In this document: positions 22,311 through 34,714 of the stretch, one piece after another
How positions within the stretch are numbered: the first letter of the stretch is position 1
Layout of the letters: each line of letters opens with the position of its first letter
Source: Liolophura sinensis
Taxonomy: Eukaryota; Mollusca; Polyplacophora; Chitonida; Chitonidae
Length of the DNA: 60,000 nt
Reading direction: 5' to 3'
NCBI RefSeq assembly: GCF_032854445.1
Contig: NC_088306.1
Coordinates: forward strand, 23,037,764 to 23,097,763
The notes under the pieces: model-generated
Told to the model about the DNA's origin: nothing
The model's input: the letters and a program-made list of their open reading frames with translations, nothing else
The model's database searches: none
Program-made: the position numbers and the translations under genes

Positions 22311-23689
22311 CCATTTTGAGCGCCAAAGTGATTTCTATGTCGACTGAAGTGTCAGTAAGGTCGAAAGGAAAGAATGACTTCTCCCAAGCTCCATACATAT
22401 AGAGGAAGGGAGGGGCAATTATACACACCGTTCGTCAACACTCAGTGCTGATAAACCAGTGGCTGACTGGTCAATTGAAAACTCTTAATACGGTTCGAAA
22501 GCCCAAAACACGTAAAAACAACACGTCTACGAGAGCACAGTTTTTCTCCACTGGCGAGATTTACAAGGTAGAAAAGCAGTACAGCTGACAAACTAAGCTA
22601 GGCAGCACACTTTCATTCGATAATTTCTGTATATCTGAAGTCAATTATTGGAAGTAGTTGGAAATAAACCAAAATATTGAGGTACAATATGATGCCTTGC
22701 ATCGTTTAATGACGTTAATTGTTACAAACGTACAAAATGAACCACCGTCAAGCGTAAAATTCTAGCTATACACGGCATGCTTTCGGAAAAATGTGCCGAT
22801 TTACTCCGGAAATTGCCGAAAGGACGAGTCATGACGTAACGAGTGTTTCCCAATGTCGCATGTCCAAGCTATGACTGAAGCGTGTATCTCATGGCTTTGA
22901 TAACTAAGATCCCAGCCTATGGAGAAAAGATAAAGCTGTAAAAATGTTACCGAATCCACAGGTATGATTACATCCCAATACCTCATTTTCAAGAATGCAA
23001 AATTCCCAACCTATGACAAAGCCATGTATGTAGTGGCTGAAACGTTCCAAAATATACTGTTACTATTAGACGCAAAGGAAACAAAATTCCCGATTAATGG
23101 CAAAACGGTGGCAAAGTTCGATAGTTTGAAGATTATTATAGCAACTCTAATCGTCTTTTTGTGAAGAATAGTTCCACAAAATTGTACAAATGTACATAAT
23201 GGAATATTTTTTATAAGAAGTCATAATTAACCGCAAAACATCTTTTTTTGTATAAATATATAACATGAGTTTTTCTGAAATATCAGCAATTTGGCGTATC
23301 ACACACGACGGAATGTTTCGATGCACCAGCGAAAACCTCTGATTTTTAGCAAGTAAATGACACACTTCTCTAACGTAAGGTAGCCCTACAGATATGCACT
23401 TTATAGCTAGACAAGTTGCTGGAATCTAAGCGTTAGAACGCACAAACTGCCACGCGAGCATGGGGCGTTGTGCCACGAACATTAAGAGTGTTCAAAGTCA
23501 GGATTTGAACCCGCCCCCATTGTGTGCATGCTCTAGTGACTGAAACATCGAAGAGCACGATAACCACCGTCTTCCTACACTACAATAAAGCCGACTCTAC
23601 GGTGTAAAACAACAGTCAAATAGATAAATAATTCTTGTATCTTGCCGCTTCACGCTAAATTTCATTCTTTTCACTGAAAGTTTGTAAGT

Positions 23690-23724
23690 CCTGGGAAGAG
23701 CATTGGAGCAATGCTCTTCCCAGG
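23690..23724. repeat. perfect palindrome, 15-bp stem, 5-nt loop
   Basis: CCTGGGAAGAGCATT, loop GGAGC, AATGCTCTTCCCAGG. Flanked by GTAAGT on both sides as a direct repeat. Confidence 0.9.
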
Positions 23725-23784
23725 TAAGTCTTTACCTATATAGGCGATGATATAGACTGTTACTGAACCTCGGCTGTATTAGAC

Positions 23785-23975
23785 GTACTCAAGAATATTT
23801 CACTTATACGACGGCGGCCAACAAAATAGTGGGAGGAGCCCAGTGAAAACCCACGACCATCCTCAGGCTGCTGTAAGACCTTCCCACGCACGACCGGAGA
23901 GGAAGCCAGCATGAAATGGACTTGAACTAACAGCGACTGCATTGGTGAGAGACTCCTAATTCACTGCACCGTTCT
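23785..23975 (-). mobile_element. SINE family 1, 3'-end truncated
   Basis: Starts at ACGTACTCAAGAATATTTC and ends in head sequence; lacks the AT-rich tail. Confidence 0.85.
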
Positions 23976-24589
23976 GGCGACAGAGACCCAAGCAAAAATT
24001 ATTAAATGAATATTAAAATTTAAGATAATTGCACTGAATGTAACGCAGGACAAAACTATAGTCAGTGCGACTGTAAATGGTTAAACAAATATAAAATTCA
24101 TCGCCTGAAAACTTGGACCCTTATGTCTGTTCAGAGCTGTCAGCGTTATTAATTGGAATTTGGACTCGTCTGTTACTGTATCAAGTTGTTAGGTCAGTAT
24201 GTTTGCTTCTGTAACTATAGAACCCATCTCGAAATGGAGAAAGAGAGCTTAAATTATTGGTGTCTTCCACTCCGGATTGGGGATGATGCGTGCCACAACT
24301 TTGCATATTCCAAATAGGTCAACAACCAGGCATTAAGACATTGTGTTGATACCACTTCCCAGTTTTTTCTTAGTACTTCCCAATATTCATGTGTGACCTC
24401 CCCGATGAGGCACCACGTGGCCAGCTGGAGATTGGCTTGGAGAATAAATCTCTTGCTTTTAGTGATTATTATTTTAATAATTATTGTTTTTCTCAGAACC
24501 CGTCTGATATAGTATTCTGTTTACATAGCTGATAATCTTTGCAATCAGAACCTTTTACTAAATCTGGACACCAATCCTTTAACATGTAA

Positions 24590-24847
24590 TACACTCAAAA
24601 AATTAATCTGTTAGTTTTAACAGAAAGTATATTGTCTGACAGATGCTAGAATATATTCTGTTATTATAACATCACACTGTTTCATACTCAACATAAAATT
24701 CTGTTAGTCCAATAGAATCTTTGTGTTGAAGTAATCGAATATATGTATTATATATAACAGAATAATCTGTTCCAATAGCAGAATGCATTCTAGAACCACC
24801 CAGGTGACATACTTTCTGTCAAATTCAACACGTTATTTTTTGAGAGC
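24590..24847. mobile_element. MITE-like family 2, copy 1
   Basis: Left end TACACTCAAAAAATTAATCT, right end TTATTTTTTGAGAGC; interior rich in TTCTGTTATTATAACA-like blocks. Confidence 0.75.
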
Positions 24848-25149
24848 ATTCTGAACTCAGCTGTCATGTGGACTGAATTCGTTTTAGCTCTCTATAGCAG
24901 CTACAACCATCACATGTGCGTGTGTACAGGTTTCTGCCAAGGGCGTATGTAGTGTAGTGGCATATATGCTCAGCATTATTAATGCTGACTTAAGCAGCGA
25001 TTATTAAACTCGCCTGAATGCGCGTGTTTTTATCTCTTTTGTGTCCCCTATGGTCATGCTCTTAATTGGATTTTTGTGATTTTCATAGCCTAATAACCTT
25101 GTATAATTAGCTCCTGGGGAATCATGTCCGAATTCTAACTAACATAAGA

Positions 25150-25490
25150 GACTGTATTTTACTGGAGTTATGAATGTTAACAAAAACATATATTTGATAT
25201 ACATATACTGTATTTTACTGGAGTTGTAAATCTTAACATAAACACATACTGCGTTTTACTGGAGATATAAATGTTAATATAAACATATACTGTGTTTTAC
25301 TGGAGATATAAATGTTAACTTAAACATCTACTGTATTTTACTGGAGACATAAATCTTAACATAAAAATATACTGTATTTTACTGGAGATATAAATGTTAA
25401 CATAAACATATACTGTATTTTACTGGAGATATAAATGTTAACATAAACGTAAACTGTATTTTACTGGAGGTATAAAACGTTAAAATGTTA
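25150..25490. repeat. ~42-bp tandem repeat
   Basis: About eight units of TGTATTTTACTGGAGATATA followed by AATGTTAACATAAACATATAC, with a longer second unit. Confidence 0.85.
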
Positions 25491-25670
25491 ATTACTGCAA
25501 GTAAAAATACTATATGACTTTCGTGAATCCTGTTTATAACATAAGAAAAATGCTAAGATATTTCGCGAATCTTGTCCTAGCCCTTACTAAAACATAATAA
25601 AGTACATCTTACCACTCCTTGCGGTAAAAATGCTAAAAATAGGTTCCTGAGGAAATGCATGTATGTCTTA

Positions 25671-26037
25671 CCCTCACCGTGGCACAGTTGGTAGAGCGTC
25701 CGCTTCGGGGCCGGTAGATCCAGGATCAATCCTTGATCGAGTCACACCTAAGACTTTAAAAGAGGAAGTTGTAACTTCCTCGCTTGGCGTTCAGCATGAA
25801 GGGGATAGTGCAACGACTGGTTGACCCGTATCAGTATAATGGCTCGGGCGGGGCGGCTTACTTGCCTTCGGTAAGTCGTCTCAGTGACGCAGCACTAAAT
25901 AAAAGAGCGGTGGAAATTCGTCCTGCAACAAGGAGGCACATTACACATACATGCACCCTAATGGTTCCTTCGTCACCATATGACTGAAAAATTGTTGAGT
26001 ACGACGTTAAACCCCAAGCACTCACTCACTCACTCAC
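25671..26037 (+). mobile_element. SINE family 2, full length
   Basis: tRNA-like head with A box GGCACAGTTGGTAGAGCG and B-box-like GGATCAATCC, a body of about 280 bases, then TGACTGAAAAATTGTTGAGT and a (CTCA)n tail. Endings of this kind are known from molluscan SINEs. ACCCTCAC-like sequence at both ends may be the target duplication. Confidence 0.9.
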
Positions 26038-26044
26038 CCTCACT

Positions 26045-26305
26045 TTTTTTTTTTGATTGGTGTTTTACGCCGTACTCAAGAATATTTCACTTATACGACG
26101 GCGGCCAGCATTATGGTGGGTGGAAACCGGGCAGAGCCCGGGGGAAACCCACGACCATCCGCAGGTTGCTGACAGACCTTCTCACGTACGGCCGGAGAGG
26201 AAGCCAGCATGAGCTGGACTTGAACTCACAGCGACCGCATTGGTGAGAGACTCCTGGGTCATTACGCTGCGCTAGCGCTTTAACCGACTGAGCCACGGAG
26301 GCCCC
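26045..26305 (-). mobile_element. SINE family 1, full length
   Basis: Complete minus-oriented copy ending in CTGAGCCACGGAGGCCCCC. It landed directly against the (CTCA)n tail of a SINE family 2 copy and next to a MITE-like element, a nested cluster. Confidence 0.93.
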
Positions 26306-26319
26306 CACCGTGTTTTAAA

Positions 26320-26611
26320 TACACTAAAAAATTAATCTGTTAGTTTTAACAGAAAGTCTGTTGTTTAAGTGATACTAGAATGTATTCTGTTATTATAACA
26401 CAATAATCTGTCCTATTCACCATAACATCCTTTTAGTCTAATTTTTATATTAAATTGATAGAATATGTGTGTTGTATTTAGAAGAACAATCTGCCACAGA
26501 AAACATTCAAGCATCTCTCATCCAACAGACTTTCTGCTAAAATTAAGAGATTATTTTTTTGTTGATTTATTTATTTGATTAGTGTTTTACGCGATTAATT
26601 TTTTGAGTGTA
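26320..26611. mobile_element. MITE-like family 2, copy 2
   Basis: Left end TACACTAAAAAATTAATCTG and right end ATTAATTTTTTGAGTGTA are inverted repeats. A 30-base SINE family 1 tail (26563-26593) interrupts it just inside the right end. Confidence 0.8.
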
Positions 26612-26964
26612 CTATTAGCATAATGTATTTTGATAGGGATATAAATGTTATACAAGATATTCAGTGAATCCACTTTACAAGGGTTTGGAGATCGACTCCA
26701 ATATGAGAGTTTGATATATACATGTATATAAAAAATTCCTGAAGAATCATATCATAAATCGACCTGATTATCTCATTCAAAATTAATTATATCTCAATCT
26801 ATTTGTTTCTGCCTTTCCAAACATAACCCCGTTGTCTTGGTAAAAACATAGACTAAAGGACCGTATATACAAGTGGACGTCTAAGTGATTAATTCGTCAA
26901 TATAGATACATGAATGATTTATTTTACTCATATTCATGTTATTAACTCCCCAGGGTTTAAAGAA

Positions 26965-27056
26965 TCAATGAAATCAATGAAATCAATCAATGAATCAATG
27001 AATAAATGAATAATTGAATGAATGAATGAATGAATGAATCAATGAATGAATGAATG

Positions 27057-27127
<71 letters not shown>

Positions 27128-27128
27128 G
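26965..27128. repeat. tetranucleotide microsatellite (AATG/AATC)n
   Basis: (GAATGAAT)n gives way to a clean (AATC)n run of about 70 bases. Confidence 0.97.
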
Positions 27129-27316
27129 AGATAAAAATAACTATAAAACGTGCATGCGGTGTTTGCCAGATGCTTTATTATAATGAAATATAGACTTGTT
27201 TATGACAATAACAATGTTATACAGAGAACTCAAAGAAAAGAAGTCTGAACAAGATAGTTTTATGGATGGTTTTATCTTAACAGGAAGTCGGTTGTCTTCT
27301 GTTGTTATGGTATATG

Positions 27317-27322
27317 TTTATT
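27317..27322 (-). terminator. gene B polyadenylation signal
   Basis: AATAAA on the minus strand about 145 bases after the stop codon. Confidence 0.5.
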
Positions 27323-27466
27323 ATATAAAAGACCAGCGTGTACATTAAGGGAAAAATCCTTCTGTATAGCACAATCGTAAATACCCTGATTGGAACTTCG
27401 TTGCGAAGTTCTAACATTCTGATTACATAACACGCTATGACTCTTGTCACCGCCATCCTGGATACC

Positions 27467-27678
27467 TTAAGGGCAAATCCGGCGATATGCGATGGCGTAA
27501 GCACTGCAACTGCTTACAGCTCTGTAGGCGTATTGTTTGCACTTATTGCTATTCCAAAACCATCCGTATTTCGAGCAGTATTTTTGACTCTGGTACGTAT
27601 ACGACGAGCAATATGCGTACGACTGGTTGAAGCAGTTTGGTGACGGCGCCTTACGCTTATCACGTCTTGAGAGAAGAT
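27467..27678 (-). CDS. gene B exon 3: processing site and mature peptide
   Basis: Acceptor TTCGTTTGTAG. A nearer AG (CTCAAG) would break the frame, so 27678 is chosen because it alone joins phase 1 from exon 2 to the Cys-rich frame. TAA at 27467-27469. Confidence 0.72.
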
Positions 27679-30299
27679 CTACAAACGAAATGGTATTTAT
27701 TTATTTACTGACTAATTTATTAAAGCTGTTTTCAAGAAATATTGTCACTTATGCACCGGTGGTCAGGAAAAGACTGTAAAGACTACCGCTAGACTCCAGA
27801 AATACACCAGACACACCTGCCAACGTTAAGACAAGCACGAACCGGCGATGGCTGAATTTGAACCTGCGACCGCACTATTTGCACGTAATTTATCAAGTAT
27901 GATTCCCCTATCTTAGTACTATTCTCATCATTTGCACTCGTACATTAACTACATGTTATTCTCATTTCTCATCCCCATTGTATCATGTTGTTCTCATATC
28001 TCATCCCCATTATATCATGCTATTCTCATATCTCATCCAAATTGTACCGCATGTTATTCCTATATATCATCCACATTGTACTACGTGTTATTCTCATATC
28101 ACACCACATTGTACCATATATTAACCTCATATCTCACCCGCATTGGAGCACATGCTAATCTCATATCTCATCCCCTGTTACTCTTCACATATTTCATCCC
28201 CATTCCGGTTGTACTGTGTGCTATTTTTATATCTCTATGCCCACTATACCACATGTTATTTTAATTTCTATAGCATTCAATTCGCGTGTCTCACACCATT
28301 GTGCAAAATGTTGTTCATATCTCGACCACATTGTACCACATGTTATTCTCATATCTCATATCCTGTGTACCATGTGTTATTTATCTCATCCCGGGGTCCT
28401 CAGTGGCTCAGTTGGTAAGCGCGCTAGTGCAGCGTAATGACCCAGATGCCTCTCACCAATGCGGTTGCTGTGAGTACAGGTCCAGCTCATGCTGGCTTCC
28501 TCTCCAGTCATTAATGGGAAGGTCTCTCAGCATCCTGCGGATGGTCATGGGTTTCCCCCGGGCTCTGCCCGGTTTCCTCTCACCACAATGCTGGCCGCCG
28601 TCGTACATGTCAAATGCTCTTTAGTATGGCGTAAAACACCAATCAAATAAATAAATAAATAAATACATAAATAAATTAATATATCTAATCCCTATTACAC
28701 CAGCTGACATTCTCACATTCTTCTTACCATCACGTTCCCCTGCGTCGTTGTCCTCAGCGGCCACCTATTTAAACAAGGGGAAAAAAAAAAAAGGAAATGC
28801 ACTTAGTTCCGGTCAGACGAGTCGTGTTGGGTAACATCTCCCTTAAGTGGTACAGACATCTGCCCACTTGAGTCAGAAGTCATCTCTTCGTGGCACATGC
28901 ATATGGCCAGATGAGTCAAGGCGGATGTCGTCCTTTCTATGTCGTATAAACGTCTGACCAGATGAGTCGACTTGGAAGTCGCCGTCATGTAGCAAGGTGA
29001 GTTGAGTCGGGTGTCGTCTTCATGAATAAAATGACGACATTCGGCCTATCTATTCAGCCAAATATATGACTCCACTGCTAAAGAGTAGAATAGACTTAAA
29101 CAAAAACATTGAAACTGGTGATGCAACGTAAGATATTGTTTAAATATATACCCGGTTGACCAGTTTCAATGTTTTTGTTTAAAATGTACTCTACCTGGAT
29201 GGCTCAAAGTATTCATTCTTACACTAGAATAGACTTAATTATTTATTTATTTTATTTATTTATTTATTTGAATTTTGTTTACGAAACCATGAGAAGGATT
29301 TGAAAGGCGACATAGTTACGTTGTCAAAAAGAAAAGCACCCCCCTCACCCCCTCACCAAAATAAACTCCGGATTTATCTTCCGCAGTCTAACGAATGTTT
29401 GACGCCATAAACGGTTAGACTACCGTCGTTTAGAGCATGTTGTCACCATGGCCTCACAGTGGGAAGCACTCCCAAGGATTATTTAATTATTCATTTATTT
29501 GAATGTTGTTTGACGCCATACGGTACTCAAGGGTTTTATTTATTTATTTGTTCTATTTTTTTTTTACTTACACGATGGCGCTCAATCAATGCAACCGTGA
29601 TGAACAGAATAGAATATTCTGGGCTGTATGTTTGGATAGCCCAGAATGTAGCAGAATAGAATATTACGTGACGTGACATGACCTGATGCAATAATATGTA
29701 ATGCAAAGCATGTAGGCTAGTGCAACTAAATTTTATTGTATAAATAATGATATACATGTTCAGTAATATAAAAATAATTTAATGTAACGTATGGCGTGAT
29801 AAAGTTTGGTATAGTGTATGATTTCTATATTATTTTTATGTATATTTTATCATACCTCATAGTTTCTTTTCTAGAAAAGCCAACGCATTAGCGATGGATG
29901 TAAATAATTGTAAGAAACTCGAAAAAGATAACTTTCTTAACCTTAAATATATTTCAAACGAGGTATAAAAAGTGTTTAGGTCTATCCAATGCAGTTTAAT
30001 GTAATTGTCCTGGAGACCAACAAGTGAACTTCGTATTTTAGTCAGATAATTTTTAGTCAAACATAGTGGAAATCATCAGTGAGGGGTAACATACGAAACT
30101 GAAGAAAATATCACAAAAGTAATTCGACACGTATATAAAAATGCATCAAACACCATTAACTGTAAACTACAGGTCTGACATTTCATCGGAGTTGAAGTAT
30201 TTATTACTGGAACTATTGAAATATTACTGAACCTACCCGAGTCCAGCATGCTATCAGCGATACCAGGAGAAACGTTAGAAGGAAGAGTTTAGCAGTCAT
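27467..30299 (-). CDS. gene B: secreted six-cysteine peptide precursor, 103 aa
   Basis: Three coding exons: 30237-30299, 28728-28764 and 27467-27678, all GT-AG and in phase (0, 1). Exon 1 encodes the signal MTAKLFLLTFLLVSLIACW. Exon 2 is acidic (VAAEDNDAGERD), a propeptide that may also hold the signal cleavage after VAA. Exon 3 starts DLLSRRDKR, a dibasic processing site, then a 61-residue mature peptide with six Cys spaced C-x7-C-x10-C-x11-C-x10-C-x10-C and many Tyr/Trp, ending RRICP. The acceptor of exon 2 has a very long pyrimidine tract. A poly-A signal AATAAA (minus) lies at 27317-27322. Layout matches gene C. I do not recognise the Cys pattern; a defence peptide or a secreted toxin-like peptide are both possible. 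Confidence 0.72.
27940..28390. repeat. degenerate ~37-bp tandem repeat in gene B intron 2
   Basis: About a dozen units built on TTATTCTCATATCTCATCC and CATTGTACCACATG. Open frames across it are repeat artefacts. Confidence 0.8.
28393..28676 (+). mobile_element. SINE family 1, full length, inside gene B intron 2
   Basis: GGGGTCCTCAGTGGCTCAGT head to (AAAT)n tail. It splits the degenerate repeat of intron 2, which continues on its far side, so it is younger than the repeat. Confidence 0.92.
28728..28764 (-). CDS. gene B exon 2: acidic propeptide micro-exon
   Basis: 37 bases, acceptor preceded by a T-rich tract and TTTAAATAG, donor ATG|GTAAGA. Phase 0 in, 1 out, as in gene C exon 2. Confidence 0.68.
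28805..29030. repeat. degenerate ~58-bp repeat upstream of gene B exon 2
   Basis: Units marked by CCAGATGAGTC or similar (28807, 28909, 28960, 28990 areas) followed by AAGTC(G/A)TC. Lies in gene B intron 1. Confidence 0.5.
29086..29237. mobile_element. small hairpin element flanked by 13-base direct repeats
   Basis: TAGAATAGACTTA at 29086-29098 and 29225-29237 flank about 126 bases. Inside, two 23-base arms (29096-29118 and 29160-29182) are perfect reverse complements around a 41-base loop. It may be a short foldback transposon. Confidence 0.6.
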
Positions 30300-30310
30300 T
30301 GTTGATCGTT
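30237..30310 (-). CDS. gene B exon 1 coding: signal peptide
   Basis: Acceptor TTTTTTTTCAG at 30311, eleven UTR bases, ATG at 30299, donor CGG|GTAGGT. The hydrophobic core LFLLTFLLVSLIACW aligns with that of gene C. Confidence 0.72.
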
Positions 30311-30687
30311 CTGAAAAAAAATCATTAAAAAAAATTAGTTTGATACCACACTGGTTTATTTGAAGAAACTGATTAGCGAAGAGTGAAAACAGATACTAGT
30401 ACTCCAAATGTGAAAATCACTATGTTTCTTTTATATATATATATTTTTTGTAGTTTTATAGTTGTAGTGGTATAATTGAATAGCAAATTAAAAACTTTCT
30501 CGTAACGGTTTAAATATGACAAAAAGAAATGCATAAACCAATAATAAAGTTATATGAAAAAAAAAATTCATAAATGGAAAAAGTAAATGATTTTAGGTAC
30601 TTGGAAAATGTCATCTTTTGTCTCTATAAAGACATTACTTGCTTATCAATATTTCTGTGTATAGATATACGTATCATACACACTTAC

Positions 30688-30780
30688 CGATCCGCTCGCA
30701 AGGTTTGAAACTTCTTAGTGACCACTGGGAACAAAGAACCTACTCTTAAAGAGCGTTTTCCTCGGAGTATGTAACAAGGT
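30688..30780 (-). other. gene B probable 5' non-coding exon
   Basis: Strong donor ATCG|GTAAGTGTG at 30688 with no open frame behind it; it supplies the exon that the acceptor at 30311 needs. Transcription start not placed. Confidence 0.45.
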
Positions 30781-31167
30781 GTGCGTTCTTGTTTTATTAA
30801 AAAAAAAATGCGTTAATGGCCACGTGATATACCCTGAATATACATGTAGAAACATTAGTGATAAGACAATTTGCTTGACTGCTCTCGTAATTTTCGTTTC
30901 CTTTTTAATTTTTTTTTATTTGTATATCTAGGTCTACAGCGTCACAAGTGTTGGTATATTCAGTACAAGTGGCCTACATCTACTTATTGTTTTTTTTTTT
31001 AAAAATAAGCCACTTGCTTTCATTGGCTACCTGTAAGCCTTTTTATTTGATGAGATGTGAGATAAAATGTGTTTATGCTGAGAAGTAATTTATTACTGGA
31101 TTGGTTTTGTAGGTCGAGGTCAGAATGTCTGTTCTAGATCTTTATATGAAAGTGGTCAGGTTAAAGT

Positions 31168-31325
31168 ATATTCATTTATTTATTTATTTGATTGGTGTTT
31201 TGCGCCGTACTCAAGAATATCTCACTTATACGACGGCGGCCAGCATTATGGTGGGTGGAAACCGGACAGAGCCCGGGGGAAACCCATGACCATCCGCAAG
31301 TTACTGACAGAGCTTCGCACTTTGG
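31168..31325 (-). mobile_element. SINE family 1, 5'-truncated
   Basis: (ATTT)n tail and body to GCAAGTTACTGACAGAGC, then the match stops. Confidence 0.85.
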
Positions 31326-31555
31326 TCAGATTTATAGGTACTGGAGACGAAAAGCATTCCCAGACCGGCTTACGGTGCCAGCCTCAACCACCACCCTTCT
31401 TTTGACGTCTTTTGTGACGACCAATAGGTTAGAGCATCCGCCTCGTGAGCCACCCCGAGTCCGGTCATACTTTAGACTTTAAGTACACCACACCTTGATA
31501 CAATTTTAATTTACGGTCAACAAAAGGAGATATTACAAGTTCCACACGGCTTGAT

Positions 31556-31765
31556 GTATTCATTTATTTGATAGATTGGAGTTTTACGGCGTAGGCGCAC
31601 ACAAGAACATTTGTAAACCAAACAAGCAATCGTCCGCAGGCTACCGAGGGGGCTTCACATATATGCGACCAGAGAGGAAGCAGAGAGGAAGTTTTTCGAT
31701 TTGAACTCATAGCGGTCGCATTAGTGAGAGGCCCATGAGTCATTGCGCTGCACTACCACACAGCT
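31556..31765 (-). mobile_element. SINE family 1, old copy
   Basis: Strongly diverged tail, GACCAGAGAGGAAGC body block and a head remnant ending at GCGCTGCACTACC. Confidence 0.65.
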
Positions 31766-34714
31766 TGATGTAAGTATATTGCGACTTGAGGGACCATCAT
31801 GTTCGGTGTCGTCGGCATGGTATTCCAGTAAAGCAGCGCTATATGGCGGCATTAGGATCGCAAGGAGACACCGCCAGAACGTGACCTGACCAATCAATGA
31901 ATTAATCAATCAGTCAGTGAGCCAGTCATCAAGCTTCACCAAATTATAGTCCTGAAACACGAGAGGCGGGTTCAAATCCTCCCTTGGGGTAGAGGCCCCT
32001 CCCCCCCACTCTCTCTCCCCACCACCCAAGCTTTCACTGCATGTAGGGCCTTAGTGACAATAATCGGTCTACGACTCTTGTGTCGTCGTACTCGGGACCA
32101 TTTCACTTAAATTCGTTTTCGTTTCATGGAAGGACGAAACTAGAATGTCTGAGAGAAATCAATGGTCTGCATGTGACAAACTGAAAACTGACAAACATTC
32201 ACGGCTGTGGCACATAGCTTCCTTTAACAGCAAACGAGCTTTATGTGTATGGTGCATTAGTGTATAAACCATTTCATTTAAGACCTCTCAAACAATCTTT
32301 GGATCAACCTCGAAAACTTAGAAATAGTCCTGCAGAATTAAAGAAAAATGATCAATCAAATCAAATCGAAAGGTTCTCAGTGTCGTGCAATGAAATATTT
32401 GTACACAATGGTGGGGTTTATACACCAAGTGGTTAGACACTTACACATCTTAAGAGTTTTTCCAACTCTAAGTAAAAAAGAAAGTCAGAGTGCTTTGTGC
32501 CCGGCCATAATATCTACATTACAATTCGAATGTTTAACGGCAATTAATTCAGGGTAAAAAAAAAATAACCTAAAAAGTATAAAAAGTAAACAAAGGCTAT
32601 TTTAGAGAGTTTACAATTGACTTTCTCCTGCGGCGCACTTCATTTTATTTATGGTACTTTTCATTAAGGCATACCGGATGTCTGCAAGGTGTATTCGGCT
32701 GACTATTAATTAATTGTTATCAGGAGCCGAGAATTGTATATAACGGTTTTTAGGTTTAGAGGTGGAGGGAAGTGGAGTGAAATGAGTAAATCCCCGTCTT
32801 TGTTCACGTACATTACCTGATACAAGATTTAAGATTTAAATTGAGGTTTGATGTGTATGTTGAATGCTTGTTTTATTTAATTATTTCTTTACATATTTGA
32901 TTGGTGTTTTACGCCGTACTCAAGAATAATTCACTTCTATGACGGCGGCCAGCGTTATGGTGGGAGGAAACCGGGCAGAGCCATGGAGAAACCCATAACC
33001 ATCCGCAAGTTGCTGACAGACCTTCCCACGTACGGCCGGAGCGGAAGCCAGCATGGTGAGAGGCTCCTGGCTCATTACACCTACGCCAGCGCGCTAACCG
33101 AGTGAGCCAACGAGGCCCGGAATGCTTGTTTATGTATGGTGAATACCGATATTTACCAGCATTTCCTAACGTTTCCAGTACTTTAAATGTTCAATGTTGT
33201 CAGCAGTTAAGTATATAGTTAAGTTGGAATAGGCCACAAATAACTACACATGACATTATTATGATAAACATCGCAAAAATCGTCAAATGCCCATGCATTT
33301 ACACTGTTACCTTTCCGGGTAATGTTAAGTAGATACTTAGTTATGTGAAAATCAGTTATAAATACAACTTCTCATAATATTTACATACTGTTATATTGTA
33401 GATTTCACTTTTATCCTAAGAAACATTTCACATGCATATACCAAATCTTCAAATATAAGACATTTGTTATCTTTCAATATGGTCATATGTTATAGGCTAT
33501 TTTAAAGTATAGGTATATTTAAACCCTGCTTACTGCATACAATATCCCAAATATACACTGACTTCCCATGTACATTGTTATAAGCGGTAAATAAATTTCA
33601 TTTGATAATATTTCATGTACTATAGTTTTACCTACTCCATGTATGAACCCAGTATTTTCACATTGTAAATCGTTACAAACTGTAAGTGACATATATTTAA
33701 ATGTAGCTGGTTTAATAATATTTAACATATGGCTTCTTGACAACCTAGTCTGAAGATTTCAGTAACAATCAGTAATCTTAGATTCTTTTTCTTTAATTTG
33801 ATCATGGGGGGAGGGGGGGATGTTACTTCACACGATAGTTTCCATGAAATTAACCCCCAGGAATGAACTTTTCACCCTTACATATCCAGTTTACTTTAAC
33901 AGCCATCAAATGTGTCCAATACATAACATTTCCGGCAGTGCGGAAGTGTTACCTCATGTACTAGTTTGCCAATATCCTCTGTAGTGGAAAAGTGTATAAT
34001 TAAATATTTTCATATCTGCAGAATTACCATATGCGTTGCTGTGGTTGAGTTTTAAAAATAATTTTTTTGACGAAGTAGCTCTTATTACGGTACTTTTAAT
34101 CGAATTCAGTATAGCTGGCATGTGTCTACAGATCTACTACCAAATGCTGAAAACTTCTGTATTTCTTATTTTCTATTATATTTGTTGTGTTTTTCCACCA
34201 ACGAAGCATGGTTAAAACTGTTAAGGAATGTAAACCAAATTAGCGATACAAAGATGGGACAATATTAAAGTTTAGTTCCTGGACAGTGTCAAAGATAGAG
34301 AGCCATTATGGGATGTAGCCATTATAAGGCATATGCAACTAAATGGTTCAAGCATGCTTCTGGAAAGAGTCTGAAGTTGAAGGATCACGCTTATTCCAAA
34401 CCCATATGTCCAGTGTTTTAACATAACATGCTCAAAGTCCATTGGTTAAATCCTCAAGCGTCACAATACAGATCCGTGCATTGTTTGGCACTTCGTCCGT
34501 TAGTTTCAATCTGCGAAATCAAATAGCTGGGGTGGGAGAGGAGGGAGGCTGTTGATTTGTAATGGCGTTTTCCGCCAATAGGGCGATGCACGCCAGCCAA
34601 TTACCTTCAATTCAAATAAAAATTCTTTCCATAAGAAAAAAAAAGAAACTATACGTAGTTCAATAGATTAACTGGCCATAATCACTTATGTCATTTCCTT
34701 AGAGCAGCTGGAAT
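31766..34714. other. no gene seen besides repeats
   Basis: 31955-32105 holds a decayed tRNA-derived repeat (GCGGGTTCAAATCCTCCC). The rest is AT-rich with no credible exon. Confidence 0.45.
32876..33119 (-). mobile_element. SINE family 1 with target-site duplication
   Basis: Full copy with a small deletion near GCCAGCATGGTGAG. Flanks share GAATGCTTGTTT(T)AT at about 32862 and 33120. Confidence 0.9.

Larger units (their letters stand above)
22430..25149. other. no gene seen besides repeats
   Basis: Contains SINE, palindrome and MITE copies listed separately. Around 23480-23620 there is a decayed tRNA-like repeat (GGATTTGAACCCGCCCCCAT). Confidence 0.45.
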
